From Pyrenopolyporus hunteri (Eukaryota > Ascomycota > Sordariomycetes > Xylariales > Hypoxylaceae), in contig CADCXC010000013.1 of NCBI GenBank assembly GCA_902806595.1, positions 620,001 through 684,000 on the forward strand: DNA of 64,000 nucleotides. The letters are read 5' to 3'. The stretch's first letter is position 1; each line of letters starts with the position of its first letter. The translations under genes and the position numbers were made by a program. A model generated the notes under the pieces. The model was given only the letters and a program-made list of their open reading frames with translations. It had not been told where the DNA came from and searched no databases. This document shows, in pieces, positions 47,811 through 61,400 of the stretch.

Positions 47811-49663
47811 AATTTTTTTTTATAATTTTTTTTTTAATTATTAACGATAATAAATTTTTTTTTTTATTTTTTTATTTATTTTTATAATTTTATCGTAATA
47901 TTATTTATATTAATAAACGTTTTTAATGTTTTATTAACATTATTTTTCGTTATAATATCGATAAAGTTATTTTTTTTATAAATTTATTTAATTTTCGTTA
48001 TTTTTTATTTTTTATACGATTATCGAAATAATATAATATTAATTATAAACTTTTTTTTTACAATATTTAATTTAATTAAATATTCGTAAAATAAATACGA
48101 ATTAATATAAATAATAATAAAAAAATTTAAATAATTTAATTTTTTATTAATTAATAAAATTATCGTTTTAAAAATTATTACTATATTTACGTTATATATT
48201 ATAACGTAAATTTCGTTTATTAAAATATTTCGTATAATATATTTTAATTTAATCGAACTTTAATAAATAATATTATTTTTAATATTAAAAAATAATTTCG
48301 AAAACGTTTTATTTATAATAAATATAATATATTCGATTTAAAAATTTAAATTTTTATTATTTATAAATAATTCGTTAATAAAAACGAATAATTTAATAGT
48401 TTTTAAATTTAAAAATATAAATCGTAATTTTTAATCGATATTTATTTTTTATTAATTAAATCGTTTATTAAATTTCGTAATTTCGATAATTTCGAATTTA
48501 TAATATTAAATTATTTCGAATATATTATACGTAATTTTAAGTTAATAAATCGATGCGATATACGTTTTACGAATACGTTATTATATATATTAATACGTTA
48601 TATTATTAATTTTAATTTTAATAAAAGTAATTTTTTTTTAATTTTTTTAATATAAATAAATTATTTTATTAATTTTTATAATTATAATATATCCGTTAAA
48701 AGTAATTAAATAATTTATAATTAAATATTTTTTTAATTTAATTAAAAAATTTATTTTTTTTCGTTTTTAATTTTTCATTTAATTAAATATTTTATCGAAT
48801 AATTTAAAAATATTATTAATTTATATATTTATTAATTCGAAATAATCGATCGATTTTAATATTAATAAATATAAATTATACGTAAATATAATTATTTAAA
48901 GTTTTTTTTTATATTATTTAAAATATATAATTTATTAATATATATTAATTTTTATTATATTATATTAAAGTTTTACGATTATTATAATCGTATTAAAAAA
49001 TATTTAAATATTAAAATAAAAAATAATCGAATTAAAATGATACGATTTAATTTTAATTTTAATTATATATAAATTTAATAGTTAATTAATTTATATACGT
49101 ATTATTTTATAATATGTATTTTAAAAAAAAATATTTATATATTTTCGTTTATATAAAAAAAAATTTTTTTACGATTTATTTATTAAATATTTTTTTTTAA
49201 ATAATTTATATAATATTAATTTTATTTTATTACGTTTATTTTTATTATTATTTTTTTTTATTTATGTACGTATTTATTAATAAAATTTATATAATATTGC
49301 GTAATTAAATTTTTATTTTTTTTATAAAAATAAATATTAATATTATAATTATTTTTTAATTTAATTATTATATAATCGGTAATTATATTAATATTATTTT
49401 TTTATTTTCGTTATTATAATTTTAAATAATAAATTTAAATTTTTCGAAAAAATATAAAAAAAATTTTTTTTTTTTTAAACGATATAAAAGTTAAATAATT
49501 AAATATTATAAAATTTAACGAAATCGTATTTTTTAAACGAAAATATGTTTTTATTAATAAATTTTTTAATTTTTTTCGTATTTAATTTTTTAAAAAGTTT
49601 TTTAAAAATTATAATTTTTTTTTACGTAATTAAACGGTTAAAAATTAATTTTTGCGTTTTTTT

Positions 49664-50463
49664 ATAAATATTAATATTTATATTACCTATTTTTAATATT
49701 AGGCCTTATTTATATTACTAATATATTAAAATATATATCGTATTTAATAACTTTATATATAAATTTATATATAATCGTATTAATATATAATGTATATTTT
49801 ATATCTTTTTTTAATTGATTTAATTATATATAACTTCTATTATATTTTTTATATTTTTTAATATATTTATTTTTATATTTTATTTATTTTAAGGATATAA
49901 AATAAAAAAAATAAATTGTTGATTTCGTTTTAATAAAACTTTTTTAATAATATAAATTTTATATCGATGTATTTATTATTTTAAAAGTTATTTAAATATA
50001 TATCGGTATTTAAAGGTGTAAGTGGTAGTTCGGGATAATTATATAATCCCCTTTTACGGTCGCATATCCCTTCAACATTTTTTAATACTTTTAAATATTT
50101 ATATAAAATTAATTTTATATTTAAATAACTTTTAAAATAATACATACACCGATATAAAATTTATATTATTAAAACGATTTAATTAAGGCGAAACTAATGA
50201 TTTATTTTTTATATTTTATATTTTTAAAATAAATAAGATATAATAAGATATATGATAAAATAAAAAAGAGTAATTAGTAATTTAATATGTATAAGAAATT
50301 TAATTAAAAAACGTACCCGTTTTCGAAAAGACTATTTAATTTGTTATATTTTTATATAAGAATCTATTAATAAAATCGAATAAAGGGTAAGAGATGTATT
50401 TTTTATATTAATAGTATGAATAAAATTCGATATTAAAAATAGATAATATAAATATTAATATTT
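49664..50463. mobile_element. 0.8-kb TIR element, copy 2 (inverted relative to copy 1)
   Basis: Same terminal inverted repeats as the copy at 45.27 kb, same internal hairpin (about 49945-50175), and the reverse complement of the segment that reads GACGGGTATG in copy 1 (near 50,310). It lies at the mirror position within the large inverted repeat. Differences from copy 1 are mostly transitions. Confidence 0.65.
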
Positions 50464-53400
50464 TTTTTTATAATTATATAAATAACGATAATTTTTAATT
50501 TATTTTTATTATCGAATAGTTTTTTATGTTTTTATTTTTAAATTTTAAATAAATTTTTCGAAAATATATATATTTTATTATCGTCGTTTTTTTATTAATC
50601 GAAATTAAAATCGAATTTTATAATTAAATTAAATTTTAATATATTAATTATTATATTACGATTATATAATTTAATAATTATTATATAAAAATTAACGGAT
50701 TTATTATTTATTTTAATTATATACGTTTTATTATTTTTAACGATTAATATATATAAATTTTTTTAATCGTTTTTTTACGATAAATACGTATTTTTAATTA
50801 TAATAATAAATTTAACGTATCGAATATATTCGAATTATTTTTTATATTAAAAATATCGATTATTTATTATTTTATTTTAATTTTATTTATTTTAATTATA
50901 ATTTTTTTAATCGTTATTTTTAATTTTTAAAAATAATATTATAAATAAATTATTAATTAATCGTAAATATACGTTAAATATTAATAACGTAAATATTAAT
51001 TCGTTAAATTTTATAATATTATTAATAATTTTTACGATTATTTATAATATATATTTAAATTTTATATTAAATAAATTTTTAGATATAATTTTAAAAATTC
51101 GTCGTAATAATTTATAATATCGTTTTAATTTATTTATTAAATTATAAAATTTAACGGGAATTTTTTTAACTATAATATTTAAAACTTTAATATTAATCGT
51201 AAATTTATTAATAATAAAGTTTTTTTCGATATTATAAATAATATCGTCGAATAGATTTAAATAAATATCGATTTATATTATTCGTAATATATTTTAAATA
51301 TATTTTATTATTATATTTTTTAAAAATTTCGTAATTTAATATATCGTAATTTAATTAATAATATAAAATATTAATTTTATATTAATATATATTACGTCGA
51401 TAAATATATTATAATTAAAATCGACGTTATTTTTAATAATAAATTTAAATTATTTCGATCGGTTATTATATATTTAATATTAATAATAATATTTATTAAT
51501 TTTATCGATTAAAATTTTATCGAAATTATTATAATTTATTTATTATAAAATAATTAAATCGTCGATAAATTTAACGAAATTTAATTTTTATAAAATAATA
51601 ATAAATAATTATAAAATTACGATTATTAAATAAAAATTATAAGTGTTTTTATTTATAAATAATAAAATATTTTTTATTTTTATATATAAATATATTTTTA
51701 ATATTATTAAAATATATATTAAAATAATTTATATTTTTAAAATATAATAAAAACGATATATTTAACGATATAATTTAAAACGTAATAAATTTAAACGATA
51801 TAAATACGTAAATAATATTTAAATTATATTATTTTATATTATTATCGAATCGAATAATATAACGTTTTATTATTTCGATATTTAAAAATATATATAAATA
51901 TAATCGTTATAAAGTTTTAAATTAAAATTTATTATTAAATAAAATTTCGATTATTTTTATATTCGATATAATATTTTAAAATATATTAATATATCGATTA
52001 TTAAAATAAAACGTAATATTATATAAAATATTATAAATCGTAAAATTAAAAACGTCGGTTATAATTATCGCGTAAAATATTATTTAATTTACGAATATAT
52101 TTATTACGTTTTAATCGTTAATTTCGTCGTAAATAATAAAATAATAATTTAAAATAACAATCGATGGTTTTTCGTTATTTTTATTATTTTTTTAAATATA
52201 TTAAATATCGTAATTTTATTTATTATCGTTATTATTATTTTTTTATATATCGATTTTTTTATAATCGAATAAAAATTAATTATAATTTTTGTTAATATTT
52301 TTAAAATCGAAGTTTTATTTTTATATATAACGTCGTTAATTTATATATTTATTTCGTTATTTTAAAATAAAGTATTTTATAAATTAATATTTCGTTTTAT
52401 TATATATAAAATATTTTTTTTAACGTTACGATTTTTTAATATATTATAAAGTTTTATCGCGTAATCGAAATTAACTTTTATTATTATAATAAATTCGATT
52501 AATTTAATATTAATTCGATATTTTTTAATTATAATTTATATTATATAATTTAATACGATATATTATATCGATAATAATTCGAAAATTTAAATAAATATTA
52601 TCGAATATATTTAATTATTAAAAAATTATAACGTAAAAAATAAAATATTTTTATATAATAATTACGATATTTTTTTTTAAAATTATAATTAATTATATAA
52701 TTAATAATTAATTTTTTTTAAATACGTTAAATTTTTTCGATTAATAATTTCATTTAAATAAATAAATTTTTATTAAAATTTTTTTTTATAATTAAAAATA
52801 TTATCGTTTAACGTTATTTAATTATATATATTTATTAATTTTTTAATAAATAAAAATATATTTTCGTACGTTTAATTATATTTTAAAATGTATAATTTAT
52901 ATCGGTTAATTAATTGTAATAATATTATTATATTCGTTTTTTTAATATCGTTAAATATATATTAACGTATATATATTTTTTAATTTTAATTTTATAATAT
53001 AAATTTTTAAAAATTTTAATTTTTTCGTTTATAATATTATATTTATTATTTTTAAATTTATAATTATTATTATTATATATTTTAATGAAATCGATAAAAA
53101 TACGTAACGAATTAAAATTTATTATATATTAATATATTTATTAATTTAATTATAAACGATATAACGGTTATAAATTTCGTTATTATTATAAAATAATATA
53201 ACGTTATTAATCGAATTAATATTATAATTATAATTATATTAATTATTATATCGATTATTATTAAAAAATAATTTAATATTATTAATCGATTTATTATTAA
53301 AAGATAATAAAAATAATAAATTATTATTAATCGAATTATTATTAAATCGATTATTATATTATAAAATTTTAAAATTATTTCGATAATTATATTATAATAT

Positions 53401-54639
53401 TTTTCGTATCGTTAAATGTTATAAATATTATTACGATAATTTTAAAGGTTATTAATTATTTTAATTACGTTTAATTTAAAGGTTTTTAATCGATTAAAAA
53501 AGTATATTTTTATTAAAATTTTCGTAAAAAAATAAAGTTATTTTTATTAATAAATTCGTTAAATTATTTTTTAATTATTTTTTAACGATATTTTTTAAAA
53601 ATGATAAAAATTTAATAACTTTAATTATTTTCGTTAATTTTTTAACGTAAATATGAATATTTTTAATATATACGTTATATTTTCGTAAATAATCGATTTT
53701 TTTAATATATAATTATTTAATTATATATTAAAATTATTTTTCGTTTTAATTATCGAAGTTTTTTTTAAATTATCGCTATAATCGAATGTTAAAAAAGTTA
53801 TTATTATATATTTGAAAATATTTTACGAAGTAAATATTTAAAATATTTAGTTTTATTTTTTCGAAGTTAAATTTTTTAAAATTTAAATTCGTATAATTCG
53901 AATTAATGAAATTTTTTTAAATTTTATTTATTTTCGTTATTATATAAATAAGTTTTAATTAATTAATAAATTTAATATTATAACATTTCGTCGAAATAAA
54001 AAAAAATCTTTTTATTTATATAAAAAAAAATTTTTTTAATGTAATAATTTAATAACGGTAATCGATATAAAAAAAATAAAATAAAATAAAATAAAATAAT
54101 AAATAAATCGATTTAAAAGTTTTTTTACGAATAATTAAATTATTAACGTATATATGTTTCGAATTTAATTAATCGAAAATAAAAATTTATAAAAATTAAA
54201 ATAATCGTTTTTATATTTAATTAATTATTATTAACGTAAAACGTTTCGAATAATTAATTAAATACGATAATAAAATTTTTCGTATATAATAAACGCGAAT
54301 TTATTAACATTTTTTTATATATCGTATATAAATATTATTTAATATATTACGTACGATATATTACGTTTTAAAATTTTTAAATTAATACGATTAATTTTAT
54401 ATTTTTAAAAATTATTAACGTAAAACGCCTCGAATTTTTAAAAATAATTTAATAATTAATCGTTTTTTTTTATTAAAAATTTACGCACTCGATCGAATTT
54501 TAATATTTTTTTAAATTAAATTATAATAAAATAAACGGTTTTTTTATATTTTAAGTTTTTTTAAATTCGTAAGTTTTTTTTTAATAAAAACTTTATTATT
54601 TATATTTAATTTATTAATTAAATATTAATTAATGTTAAA

Positions 54640-54900
54640 TAATAAAAAATTATTAATTATTAAATCGAAGGGAAAATATTAAACGATCGTTTAATGTAAA
54701 AATTACGAAAAAAAATTATATTTATTATGTTTATTTATATAAAAATGTAATTAATTAATTTTATATTAATCGATATTTATATATTTTTTTAAAATATATA
54801 CCTTAAATTTTCGTTATTTAAAATAACGAAATATTTAATAAAAGTATATTTATTGTTATTATCGCTACGGTGGATATTTTAATATAAAATTATATAATTA
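54640..54900 (+). repeat. Repeat R1, copy 4
   Basis: Direct-orientation copy at the right end of the outer arm. It is followed by the reverse complement of the segment that separates copies 1 and 2. Confidence 0.6.
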
Positions 54901-55294
54901 TAAATATAAATATAATAATAATTTTTAAAACGACGATTTCGATAATTAATAAAAAATTAAATTATTTAAATTTTTTTATTATTATTTATATTAATTTTTA
55001 TTTATTTTATAAATATTTAATTAAATTAAATATTACGAAAAAAAAAAACTTATAATCGATATTATATTATTTCGATAATTATATAAAAAATAAAAAATAA
55101 TGAAAATTAAATAAATTTATAAAAAAAATAATTTTATTAATATTATAACGAAAAATAATATTAATAAAACGTTAAAAACGTTTATTAATACGAATAATAT
55201 TACGATAAAATTATAAAAATAAATAAAAAAATAAAAAAATAAAAATTTATTATTATTAATAATTAAAAAAAAACTACGAAAAAAAAATTATTAA

Positions 55295-55575
55295 TATAGT
55301 TATATAATTTTATATTAAAAAATTTACCGTAACGATAATAATAATAAATATACTTTTATTAAATATCTCGTCGTTTTAAATAATAAAAACCTAAAATATA
55401 CACTTTAAAAAAATATATAAATATCGATTAATATAAAATTAATTAATTATATTTTTATATAAATAAATATAATAAATATAATTTTTTTTCGTAACTTTTT
55501 TATTAAACGATTATTTAATATTTTCCCTTCGATTTATTAATTAATAACCTTTTATTATTTAATATTTAATTTAAT
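55295..55575 (-). repeat. Repeat R1, copy 5 (reverse)
   Basis: Reverse copy next to copy 4, in the same facing arrangement as copies 1 and 2. It is followed at 55.57-56.47 kb by a direct copy of the 48.06-49.0 kb segment. Confidence 0.6.
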
Positions 55576-56470
55576 TAAATATTTATAAAATAAATACGAA
55601 GTAATATAAATAATAATAAAAAAATTTAAATAATTTAATTTTTTATTAATTAATAAAATTATTATTTTAAAAATTATTATTATATTTATATTATATATTA
55701 TAACGTAAATTTCATTTATTAAAACGTTTTATATAACGCGTTTTAATTTAATCGAATTTTAATAAATAATATTATTTTTAATATTAAAAAATAATTTCGA
55801 AAGTATTTTATTTATAATAAATATAATATATTCGATTTAAAAATTTAAATTTTTATTATTTATAAATAATTTATCGACGAAAATAAATAATTTAATACTT
55901 TTTAAATTTAAAAATATAAATTATAATTTTCGATCGATATTTATTTTTTATTAATTAAATTATTTATTAAATTTCGTAATTTCAATAATTTCGAATTTAC
56001 GATATTAAATTATTTTAAATATATTATATATAATTTTAAATTAATAAATTAATATAATATACGTTTTATAGATATATTATTATATATATTAATACGTTAT
56101 ATTATTAATATTAATTTTAATAAAAATAAATTTTTTTTTAATTTTTTTAATATAAATAAATTATTTCGTTAATTTTTATAATTATAATATATTCGTTAAA
56201 AATAATCGAGTAATTTATAATTAAATATTTTTTTAATTTAATTAAAAATTTTATTTTTTTTCGTTTTTAATTTTTTATTTAATCGAATATTTTATCGAAT
56301 AATTCGAAAATATTATTAATTTATATATTTATTAATTCGAAACGATTAATTAATTTTAATATTAATAAATATAAATTATACGTAAATATAATTATTTAAA
56401 GTTTTTTTTTATAATATTTAAAATATATAATTTATTAATATATATTAATTTTTATTATATTTATTAAAAG
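55570..56470. repeat. Third copy of the inner-arm segment
   Basis: Matches 48.06-49.0 kb in the same orientation and 46.7-47.5 kb in reverse complement, with mostly transition differences. It shows that the inner-arm sequence is a dispersed repeat and not only part of the palindrome. Confidence 0.6.
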
Positions 56471-57209
56471 TATTTTTTAATAAATATTATACGTAAAATA
56501 AATGTCGTAAAAATTTATTATAAAATAAATTCGAATTAATTATAAAAAGAAAATAATTTATTAACGTTTAATTTTTTATTTTTTTTTATCGAAAGTATTT
56601 CGTATTTTTTTATATAAATTATTATTTTAATAATTTAAAATAAAGCGAAGTTTTATTTTTTTTATCGAAATTATTTCGTAACGTTTTTATTATAATTTAA
56701 TTTTTATTCGATTATTTATTAAATCAAAAATAATTTTATATTAAATTTAATTTAAATAAATTATTTTTATTTTTTAATATTTATCGACATTTTTTATTTA
56801 TTATTATTAAATTTATATTTTAAATTATTATATATTTTAATAAAATTAATAATAATATATATATTATAATTTATATAATTTTATTATATTTACGAAATAA
56901 ATTATTATTATCGTTATTAAAAAATAATATAAAATTATTAATTAATTTATTAATATATTATTTATTATTAAAAAAATTATTATTATTAATTTAATTAAAT
57001 TTACGATATTATTTATATTATTTATATTATATTTATTTTAAATATTATTAAATTATTTATTTATTATTAAAATATTTTAATTATTATTAATATAATAATA
57101 ATTAATTAATTTATATACGTTACGTATTATTTTATATTACGTATTTTAAAAAAAATATTTATATATTTATATTTATATAAAAGAATTTTTATTAAAAAAT
57201 AAGGTTTAT

Positions 57210-58420
57210 AATAAATATTATATATAAAGTAATTATGTGGAAAATGCGAATTCGACGAATGTCGAAAGCGATTATATATTATAGGGTAGTTAAATTAATA
57301 ACGTTTATTTTTTTTTAAATTTAAAAAAAGAATTTTCTTTTTATATAAGTCGTAATAAAGTCGTAGTAGCGAAGTTATTACGATGTTTTTATTATTTTTT
57401 AATAAAGTTATTTTTTTTCGTCGTGATTTTATTTTCGGGATTATTCGAGGTCGTTCGAAGTGGGTATTTATTCCGTTACGAAGTGATTAATTTTTTTATT
57501 TTAAAGCGATATTCGATATTATAATCGTTTTTTTATTATAGTTTTATTAATGGTTATTTTATGTTTTTTTATAAAGGTTTTTTATTTATTTTAATAATAA
57601 AAGATTTTATTATTTTTTATTTTTATAATCGTTTTTTCGTAATAATTTCGTTACGACGGCGGTGGTGTTTCGTTTTAATTTACGTGAAATTTTTTATATA
57701 AAAAAATTTATAACTTTTTTACGTTATTTTTTTTTAATATCGTTTCGATTTTATTACGAAGTCGTAACCGTTTTATTTATTTCGTCGTAAAGAAATTTAT
57801 AAAAATTTACGCGAATTTATCGTTATTTTTTATTATTTTTTTTAACGTCGATAATTTATTATATATATCCGCGATTTTTTTTCGAATTATTTATCGAATT
57901 AATTTTTTTTCGAATTATTTTTTTTTAATTATTTTTTTTAAATAATTATAACGATTTAATTATTACGTATTTACGAAAATAAATGACGATTTAATTAATT
58001 TCGACGTTTTTTATTATCGATGTTTTAATTATTTAATTAAATAAATTATCGAAGTAAATGTAAAATATTATTAAATGTTTAAAAATAAATATTTCGACCG
58101 TTATTTATTTAATTATTAATTTTTTACGATATAATTATTTTTATAAAATATAAAGTTTATTAAATTAATAAAAAAATTTATTTTTTTATATATTTTTTTT
58201 TAAATTTTTATCGTTTTTATTAATCGTATAATAATTTTACGGCGTATTTATTATAATTGGTCGAAAATTATATAATTATATTTATAACGGCGATATCGAT
58301 ACGACGATGATAGTTAATTAATTTAAGTACGTATTATTTCGTAGTATGTATTTTAAAAGGAAGAAGTATTTATATATCTTCGTTTATATAAAAAAGATTT
58401 TTCTTACGATTTTTTTATTA
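57210..58420. repeat. Less degraded, strand-asymmetric repeat tract
   Basis: Compared with its surroundings this tract keeps many G outside CpG (for example GGGATTATTCGAGG near 57437) but almost no C outside CpG on the plus strand. Mutation therefore appears to have struck mainly cytosines of the plus strand here. The end, 58310-58520, matches 49.08-49.28 and 57.09-57.2 kb. Confidence 0.6.
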
Positions 58421-61400
58421 AATAATTTTTTTTTTTAAATAATTTATATAAATATTAGTTTTATTTTATTACGATTATTTTTATTATTATTTTTTTATTT
58501 TATTTACGTACGTATTTATTAATATTAATTAATATTATTAAAATTAATAATATAAATTAATAAAATTAAAAAAGTTATTATTATAATAATACGAAAGATT
58601 TTTATTATAATAATATATACGATAATAATATTTTTTTTTATATGATATTTTTTTATTTATATTAAAATATCGTTTTATTATATTAAATTTTTTTAAATTT
58701 ATAATATTTATTATATTGTAAAAAATTAAAAATTCGATTTAAACGTAAATTCGTATTAAAAAATTCGATTTAATCGAATAAAATATTAAAAAAAAACTCG
58801 TTAAATTAATAAAATATATCTTTAATAACCGTACGTTTCTCGATTAATAATTTAATTATAAAATCTTAAAATAAAAAAAAATTAATTTTTAAATCGTTAT
58901 CGAAAAATAAAAAACGATATAAGTATTATTTTTTTTAAAAAATTTAATCGTTATAAATAAAAATAAATTATATATTTATATAATAAAAAATATTTTAAAA
59001 AAATATTAAAAATAGTTTAAAAGTTTTATAATAGGAAATTTTACGGTTATATTATATTAATTTAAAACTATATTAAAATACGTATTTATATAAAAAAATA
59101 TTTATATAGATAGAAGTAATATTAATATAGCGAAAATTTTAACTAATTTTATATCGATATATAAACTTTTTAAATAAAATTACGATAAGTTAAAACGTAT
59201 TAAACGTAAATAGTTTAACGTTTTAATATAAAGAATATTAATATATTATATTAATAAAAGTACGGTTTATTTTTCGATATTTACGTCGAATCGTATTTAC
59301 GTTACGATATAAAATCGGTTAATAATTTTTTATTTTATAACGTTAATATAAATAAAAAATTAGAGAAAATTAAACTTATAAGTATTAATAACTTCGGTTA
59401 AATTATTTTCGACTTTATATTATTAACGTTATAAGTTATTTATTTAATAACCGCTTTTATTTTCTTTTATTATTAATAATTTATCGTCGATATTTAATAC
59501 GTTATCATTTTTTTTATTAAATTAAGTTTTCGCGACGTAATTTATATTTTAATTTTCGTTTAAATTTTAATAGTAAATTTTTTTTTTATTGTTTTAAATT
59601 TTTTAAAATAATTTTCGTATTTAATCGAAATTATAAATATTTAATATATTTATTTTTTTTACCTTTGTTTTTTAAAAAATAATCGTATTTTTTTAAGTTA
59701 TTACGATTAATTAATATTTTATTATTTTAATTTACGTTAAATTTTAAAGATATAATTAACGATATATTTTTAGTTTTATATAAAAAAAATAATTTTAATT
59801 TTTATTATCGGGAAATATTTATGGATTTTTCGAATTATTATTAAATGGTTCGTATATAATATCGACGGTTTTATTAAACGTTATATTAAAAAAAGGAAGT
59901 TATTATATCGAAAATTACGATTTTTTTTTAAACGGTTTTATAATTTTTATTAATTAAATCGATTTTAATATTTATGTTCGTCGAAAATTAATAAAACGAT
60001 ATTTATTACGACGTTTTTTTTATTTAAATTTTTAACGAAATATACTCTTTTATTATTATCGATTATTTTAAAAAGATTTAAAATAATAAAAATAATTATA
60101 TCGAAGAATTTTATAACGTTTTAAAAAATAAGTTTCGTTTTTTTTTAAACGTATATTATACGGTTAAAATCCGTTAAATTTAATTTTACGCCGTATTTTT
60201 TATTATTTTTATTAAACGAACGGTTATTTATTTTTTATATAATATATTTTATTATTAATGTTTTACGGATATATATTTAATTATAAAACGATATTTTAAT
60301 ACGAAGTAAAATAAGGTTTAATATTATTATAATTAAATTTCGATTATTTTTTTTAATATTAAAGTTAAAAAAAAAAACGAAGGAAAATTCGATTTTAAAG
60401 TATTGTAAATAATGTTAAATAAATTAATATTATGTTAACGTATTTTTAAAAAAGATTTTAAGGGTAAGTAATAATTTATCGTAATTACGTAACGTGCGGT
60501 TTGTAACGTATTTTAATTATAATATATTTTATTTATTTCGTTATATTAATTCGAGGAATTAATTAATAAATTTCGTGCGTTAATTAATATTTTTAAAAAC
60601 GTTAAAAAAGCGTGTTAATTTATAATTAACGATAATAACGACGAAGATTTCGATTAATTTTATATTAAACGAAAGTATTATCGTAATAATAAAAACGGTC
60701 GGTATTAATCGAAGAAAACGATTTAAACTTAAAAGTGTCGTTATTAAGTATGTAAAAAAGAAAAATATTAGTTTATTAAGTATTTCGAAAAAAAATAAAA
60801 AAAAATTAAAAGACGTTAGCGAATTTAAAAGGTTAAAAATAAAAGTAAATATATTACATTTTTAACGGGTTATAAAAGTATTAAATAAGAAAGTTCGAAA
60901 TCGAAAAATAACGATTAAAATATTATCGTTTTCGAAACGAAAAAAGTTAATTTTTAATATTAATTAATTGCGGTATATTTAATAAATTAAATATATCAAT
61001 ATCGAATTATTATTTATTACTTTTTTATCGATAAATTAAAAAATAATATTATATTTATTTTAAATCGATATATTAAAAATATTTTTTAAAATATTATTTT
61101 CGATATCGACGTAATTAAAATGTTTATTATAAAAAAAAATTAATATTAAGTTTTTATAAAAAATTTTTTCGATCGAAATTTTAAAATAAATAATAATCGA
61201 ATTAATAAAATTAATATTAAATTTAAAAACGAATTTTTAATCGAATCATTAAAAACGATTATAATTAACGTTTTATTTAAATTAATCGACTTTTATATTA
61301 TAAATTTAAATATTTCGTTTTTTATATATTTAAAAGATATAAATCGATTAAATATTTATTTAAATAACGTTATAAATTAATTAATCGAAAAAAATGATAT

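Larger units (their letters stand above)
40305..55575. repeat. Nested large inverted repeat centred near 47.87 kb
   Basis: The outer arm, about 40.85-45.5 kb, is the reverse complement of about 50.2-54.9 kb. An inner arm, 46.06-47.5 kb, is the reverse complement of 48.1-49.7 kb. For example, 43,561-43,800 matches 51,930-52,170 in reverse complement with no difference that I could find. Around 44.5-44.85 and 50.88-51.24 kb I find only about three transitions in 330 bp. Distal parts (41.2-41.6 versus 54.1-54.5) differ more. The centre (about 47.54-48.19 kb) is not symmetric. Confidence 0.85.
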
